Shown here: piece after piece, positions 59,020-64,000 of the stretch
Layout of the letters: each line of letters opens with the position of its first letter
How positions within the stretch are numbered: the stretch's first letter is position 1
From: Sialis fuliginosa
Taxonomy: Eukaryota; Arthropoda; Insecta; Megaloptera; Sialidae
Length of the DNA: 64,000 nucleotides
Assembly (NCBI GenBank): GCA_961205875.1
Contig: OY540813.1
Coordinates: forward strand, 24,647,001-24,711,000
Direction of reading: 5' to 3'
Notes under the pieces: generated by a model
What the model was told of the DNA's origin: nothing
Database searches by the model: none
What the model saw: the letters and a program-made list of their open reading frames with translations, nothing else
Translations under genes and position numbers: made by a program

Positions 59020-61000
59020 ATTATACATTCGTCAATTTTTTCATAAATTTTAAATACGTAGTTACTTAAATTTTTTCAACAAAAGCAACGCCCGAAAAAT
59101 TATGGGTATAGAAAAATAAAACCAATTTAACACAATAACTCTTAAATAAACTATTTCCTTGTAAGAGAAATAAATGTTAACATAAAATTATACAAATTAG
59201 CAAAATAGTAATCTTGAACTGTAAAAATCTCTGTTTGCAAACTTTAATATTCCTAGAAATCACCAAAAAATTGACATGTCTTCTTTTCATCAAGAACTCG
59301 AACTTAAAATTGGACGTATAATTGATAAGTTAAAATTAGTGGAAAAATTAACAAATGTAATAGAGGCTTAAGAAAAGTTAATAAGAGAGAGAGGGGAGGG
59401 TAATGATATTGGAATGTTATATTATTGTGACTATGAGGGGGAGTGAAATATTTAAAAATAGCTTGACGTAGTTTATGGACAATTCCAAGACAGAATACTT
59501 TTTTTTTATTCACTGACCTTATAAATATTAGAATTTGTTGGACGATATTAACAAGTACATAAACATTTATTTTTTATAAACTCGACCAAGCAGACACAAT
59601 TTCGCATCGTTGGAGTTGAAGCTTCGAGAAAAGCACCATCGCTCTTGTCTGGCTATTAAAAAATTACACACACAGTAGATATCTAAAGAGGCGGCGAAAG
59701 ATAAGTACTGAGAGTATGAAATCGGAGATAACGTTTTTTTAAACTAAAGTTCAACTTTAAACTAATTGCTGAGATTAACTCTTGTGTAATTGGATTATTA
59801 TTTTACTGGATCATTTTTTTTTGTAACGTTATGTTGTTAGTTAAATCAACTACTAATTTAGTGATAATTTAAATTAAAAAAATTAAAAACTTGTAACTTT
59901 ACCGAATGTAAGTTTAGAAGAAATGATTTTTTATAATATTTAATCAAAATTGAAGGAGTGCACAATTGCACTATGCAGATGAAATAAATAATATGAATAG
60001 ATAAAAGAGTTTGTCGTAATTCATTCACTGGCATCAACTAGACTTAGAAACATGAAATTTTAGTGTCTTCCTTTCATAACGCAAGTCTCTATGAAGGGAC
60101 TTTTCGAAATTCAATTAAAGAGATCGGAGAAGAGTATATTATAAAGGTGAATTTTAGTCAAAATACTATTTTATTAAAATGCTAATACACGTTTACAAAT
60201 AATATAGACGGTGAAAAACTAAATTTTTTTTATTGTTACTGAAATTTTGCCGCTCTCTAAAACCTGCCGCTGAAGACTATAACCTTCTTACTTTCCACCG
60301 ATATAAATGAATGTAACATGAACGGGTAGTAAATATTGTAGAACTTTGATTTAATAAAGGAGCACTTTAATATGCGATGATACATAGGATGAAAACTGAA
60401 AACCTAAAACGCGTGTGGTTTTTTACTTAAAAATCGACTGTATACTCAGGTACATTCCAACAATTAATATAATTATTTGTCAGTAGTGTGAGAAAAAACA
60501 GTATTAGCATTATTTGAACATAAACATGTCAAGTAGAATTCTGTTTCGTTTGTACCAGAGCGAGTAGATTCGCACACTCCCTTTTAGTTGTTGGAACTGC
60601 TGATTTATTGGATTCTGCCATCAAGTTATTTCATACTCTGTAGACGTGGCGGACTCATTGAGAGGGCAGCGGGGTAGGGTTAAACTGTATTGATTTTGTC
60701 TTTCGTATTATTTAAGAATCTGTGTGTAATGTTGTGATGCAGTCAGTGTTGGTGGAATTCAGTATTCATAACTCTTTTTGAGTTATAATGCAGAGAACAT
60801 GTTTTGAATTCAATCAGATTTATTTTGTGGAATATATTATTGTTGATTGATTATTGTATTTTCAATTGCGTGTTCAGATCTTTTTGTTTTATAACTTTTT
60901 TTAACATATGTTTGATTTCTTATAGATTTTTCACAATCTGTTTTAGTTCTGTTTACAATTTACGTTATTAATATCTTTATGAAAAAATGGGAAAACTTAT
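59020..61000. other. Intronic sequence, no gene seen
   Basis: A/T-rich. A moderately G/C-rich patch at 60550-60690 (gagcgagtagattcgcacac, gacgtggcggactc, gggcagcggggtaggg) could be regulatory but has no exon or core-promoter signal I can support. Confidence 0.35.
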
Positions 61001-61004
61001 AGAT

Positions 61005-61262
61005 CAACTGTGTCCGTCTGTCTGCCACAGCCTTCTAGCTACTGATTCATCTTACCTAGTAAACTGAGAATTGGCATTATAATAGTATGTATATGGTCGA
61101 TCAATAACAGACTTGAATTTTGAAATTAAAATATTAACTTTTTGACACTTTTGGGAGAAGGAGGATGTACATTATTGTACATGGATTATCATTTGTTTTT
61201 TTATCCAACTTCGACGAGTGGGTTATCAAAAGATAGTTGACAATTCAAGAAATGTGTAATTT
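61005..61262 (+). repeat. Dispersed repeat family A, copy 3
   Basis: tgtctgccacagccttct and cgacgagtgggttatcaaaa, gacaattcaagaaat match 19798-20160 in order. More diverged than copy 2. Confidence 0.5.
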
Positions 61263-61994
61263 TTGTTTCAAACTATAGGTAATGATTAAAAACAATGTAA
61301 TATGAAGTATAGGTACATTTTTTAAATAATTTCACTGTAACAGATTCCCAGTTTAAAGAAAGTTGTCGGTTATTATCGACAAGTGCGTTAAACGGATACG
61401 TAAATGTAGATATACACAGACAAAATGAAGATTATCGGTATCTGGGAGCAGAGGCGCCCACATAAAATTTTCTAGGGGGGGGGGATTTTTAATCAAAATA
61501 TTAAAATAAGTTTCATCAGGAAATTAGATTAGGTTACCATAATAATGTAAGTGCTTTTTTGGCCTTTGCAAATAAAATATATGATTCCCAATATAAGATT
61601 CATCAGGCAATAATACCAATAATAGTTTATCCTTGCCAATACTTACATTAGAAGTAAGTGCTACATACAATACGTTGTAAAAAATAAAATCGTAGGCTAG
61701 GTTACATCCGTCCCGTTTGTTTCTCTCCTACGGACGCCCATGTATGGGAGATATCGACGGAAATCAGAAAGTTAATATAATTACAGTCGAACACCGACGA
61801 CCAAAGGAAATGAAACATATGCCTTGAGGCTAATTTGCTACTATATAATAAACACAGAGTTGTAACGGAAAATATACATGTGTGAACTATTTGTTTTAAT
61901 TTATAATTTATTTTAATATTGCGTGAACAAGAATACTATTTATTTTTCTTAAAAAAATATTAATGAATAGAGCTTCTCACGAGACGTAACGAGA

Positions 61995-62105
61995 ATTCAG
62001 TGTCTTGTTTCGTCTTGGTTTCAATTTTTACAACTGACAGTTTCGTATCGATCTCCTTTCGAAATCGATACCGAGACGAAATTGAGACAAGTCTTATTTT
62101 GGCGT
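61995..62105. repeat. Imperfect inverted repeat
   Basis: cttgtttcgtcttggtttca and tttcgtatcgat pair imperfectly with atcgataccgagacgaaatt and gagacaag. Possibly a decayed foldback. Confidence 0.35.
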
Positions 62106-62109
62106 GTAG

Positions 62110-63400
62110 CGCCCTTATAAAGAACATCTTCAAAAAACCTTAATAGGTTTATTATGAATATAATAATATACAATTAATTTTATTAAGTAATGATCAACGC
62201 ACTTTTTCTATATACTTACATACATGTAAAATAGGTTTTGCCCGATTTTTATTAAATTTTTTTAACAAATTAGTTGTACCTATTATTAAGAAGATCAACC
62301 ACAAAAAAATTCAAAAAATCACTTTGGAGCTGTTGATGACAATCATAATGCAGAGAACGTATTATGCGATATAGTAGAGAGAAGAAAGAGAGAGAATGAC
62401 CACAGCACTTCCACATATAAATAATAAGAGAAAGCAAATATTTGAGTGATGGTGTTTTTGTCTTATGAACACATTTGCAGTAAGTATTCTGCGCATGTGA
62501 GATTGATAGATTCATTCACTGTTAGATTCGAGACTTATTTTAGTTATTTTATAAAAAAAAAACAAAAACAAAAAATGCAATGTCCTTTCAGATATTATAG
62601 TCATATTTTTATTCAAATTCGATGTGAAGAGAGTGGGGTAAATGGGGCCTTTTGTTAGTCGATAATTGAAGCAATATTCGTTAGTCCATTTCTGCAGTAA
62701 TAATGGTAACGTTGATTATGCCTATGAACCAAAATAACGTTAGAATTTAAACAGCAATATACCGACATTTGCGCGTAAACCAGATTTTGACCTCTATCTG
62801 CAAGGTGGCGTGCTATACATAAGCGAGGGCGCGGGGGGGACCCGCTATATTTACCTAGGAATTCTATTAATAGTGGTTTCGTAGCGCCGGTAAAACGCAT
62901 GTTTGAATAAACTATCAATTAATTTATAGTGTATATTCTTACATTGTGTATTTATATTGTAAAATGAGAATTTTGGTTTAAATAAATGTATATTTAGTAT
63001 GTTGTAAGTGGAGTATGTTCGTTAATATATGCGCTTAATTAACGGGGATGTCTGGCGTGTTAGTGTTAGTTAATCTAAATTTATTTTGTATAAAATTATT
63101 CAGTTTGTTACTTTGAATTTGTTTTTAATAATGATAATCGGTGACGCGTTACCCAGTAAGCATTTTAGATAACTGCCTATGACCCGAGCTAAAATGGGGG
63201 GACCCTAAATAAAAGGGTGGATAAAACGAAGAGATGGTTGTGTTTTATGGTAATGGAATTGGGAGATACATTGTGACGAAGAGATATATTATTGTTAAAA
63301 AATTGAAGAACCATTATATGTATGTATACATAAGAGAAATAAAGTCTCACATTAACACACAAATCATTTTGCACGCTAGCGTAAATTTACAGTATAGTTC
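62110..63400. other. No gene seen
   Basis: A/T-rich with a small G/C-rich patch at 62805-62845. Short open frames on both strands lack recognisable domains. Confidence 0.4.
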
Positions 63401-63412
63401 GACACTCACATG

Positions 63413-63847
63413 GTATCACCAGAACTTTGTCGTACCAATTTGCTTTAAAAAAAAATTAGGGTTGTAGTAGTGACATAGACAAACCTACATACCAAGCAAT
63501 TTGACGGAAAACTCATATACAAACGATAAAAAAAGGAATTCTTCTGTAAATTCGCTTAAACATACATACATATGTACCTATCCAGTTGAAGTCAAACAGA
63601 ACACTCGCGATGGCTCGGTCGTTAGCGTTACGGGCTGACAACCGTGAATGACCGGGTTCGATCCTCGGTGCGATCGATTTTTTTTATTGGTACATATGTT
63701 TAAGTGAATTTACAGAGGAATTTCATAATTTTTTTTCTCGTTTGTTTATGAGGTTTCGTCAAACGACTTGGCGTGTAGGTTTGTCTATGCCACTACTGTA
63801 ATCCTAATTTTTTTAAAGCAAATTAGTGCGACAAGGTCTGGTGGTGG
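63413..63847. mobile_element. Hairpin (foldback) element carrying a tRNA-like core
   Basis: The left arm (caccagaactttgtcg, aatttgctttaaaa, gacatagacaaacctaca, cgcttaaacatacata) is complementary to the right arm (acatatgtttaagtg, gtgtaggtttgtctatgcca, tttaaagcaaatt, cgacaaggtctggtg). Arms are about 160 bp. The tRNA-like segment and its T run lie between them, next to the right arm. Confidence 0.8.
63605..63676 (+). tRNA. tRNA-like pseudogene or SINE head, Val(GAC)-like loop
   Basis: A-box-like tggctcggtcgttagcg, then an anticodon stem tacgg/ccgtg around gctgacaa (one base longer than normal; GAC as possible anticodon), and a good T-arm ccggg-ttcgatc-ctcgg with B box GGTTCGATCC. A run of eight T follows at 63678-63685, as in a pol III terminator. 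The acceptor strands do not pair as a proper 7-bp stem, so it is probably a tRNA-derived relic, not a working tRNA gene. Confidence 0.55.
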
Positions 63848-64000
63848 TCCCCTTGTCAAAGCTGCTATCACGCTAGTTTTGGTCTCAAGTTATAGATCTT
63901 GATTAGATCTATGAGGTACAAGTCCAAATCAAAACATTTTATGCCACAATTTAATGAGTGAAAAACTTCATATAACAAAAAAAAATTTCAGAATGTTGGC

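Noticed and set aside
61448..61750. Possible hAT-like element with gaggcgccca and ggacgcccatg
   Set aside because: The two G/C-rich motifs are in direct, not inverted, orientation and no target duplication is visible.
1..64000. CRISPR arrays, operons, prophage or bacterial genes
   Set aside because: No direct-repeat/spacer pattern and no ribosome-binding sites or dense gene packing. All coding evidence is eukaryotic and spliced.

Overview
The window is nuclear DNA of a eukaryote, most likely an insect. It is strongly A/T-rich and has very long introns with GT/AG signals, one intact nested single-exon gene, and a dense load of short DNA transposons (hAT-, Tc1/mariner-, TTAA- and foldback-type MITEs) plus one degenerate LINE. 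The repeat types and the interstitial TTAGG repeats would suit a hemipteran-like genome. That order-level guess is weak. No bacterial, viral or organellar gene was recognised.

The protein-coding content is small and lies on the plus strand. A long host gene appears to start near base 152 and to run off the right edge. Its exon 1 (152-245) and exon 2 (3873-3977) join in frame. Two further ATG-bearing exons (12002-12050 and 51348-51630) end at good splice donors in the same phase, and a fourth candidate (10524-10656) can do so. The simplest reading is one transcription unit of more than 64 kb with several promoters and alternative N-termini, all splicing to a shared exon beyond the window. I could not identify its product. 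Inside intron 1 lies a complete 260-codon gene (610-1392) for an F-box protein of the FBXO7/nutcracker type, with its own poly(A) signal and a splice acceptor just before its ATG.

The rest is intron or intergenic sequence. G/C-rich islands at about 10.55-10.8, 11.9-12.05, 25.69-25.90, 32.08-32.17, 40.09-40.40 and 51.35-51.6 kb stand out from the A/T background and look like promoters. The 25.7 kb island carries a 14-bp RFX X-box-like site.

Mobile DNA, left to right: hAT-like MITE with a nested MITE (2.7-3.5 kb); foldback element (5.6-6.5 kb); hAT MITE with perfect target duplication (7.5-7.8 kb); deleted mariner whose right end was hit by a hAT MITE (13.65-14.45 kb); a TIR element plus a large inverted repeat (15.9-19.8 kb); foldback and TTAA elements (22.3-23.6 kb); hAT MITE (24.25-25.21 kb); a tandemly duplicated interspersed repeat (27.4-28.0 kb); hAT-like element holding a near-perfect palindrome (29.3-30.2 kb); minus-strand LINE remnant (35.8-36.8 kb); a 550-bp TA-flanked MITE in two copies (47.2 and 58.5 kb); hAT MITE (52.4-52.9 kb); long inverted repeat with a B-box and a nested TTAA element (53.7-55.0 kb); foldback (56.3 kb); and a hairpin element carrying a tRNA-like core (63.4-63.85 kb). 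All calls come from reading the sequence by eye. No alignment or database search was possible.
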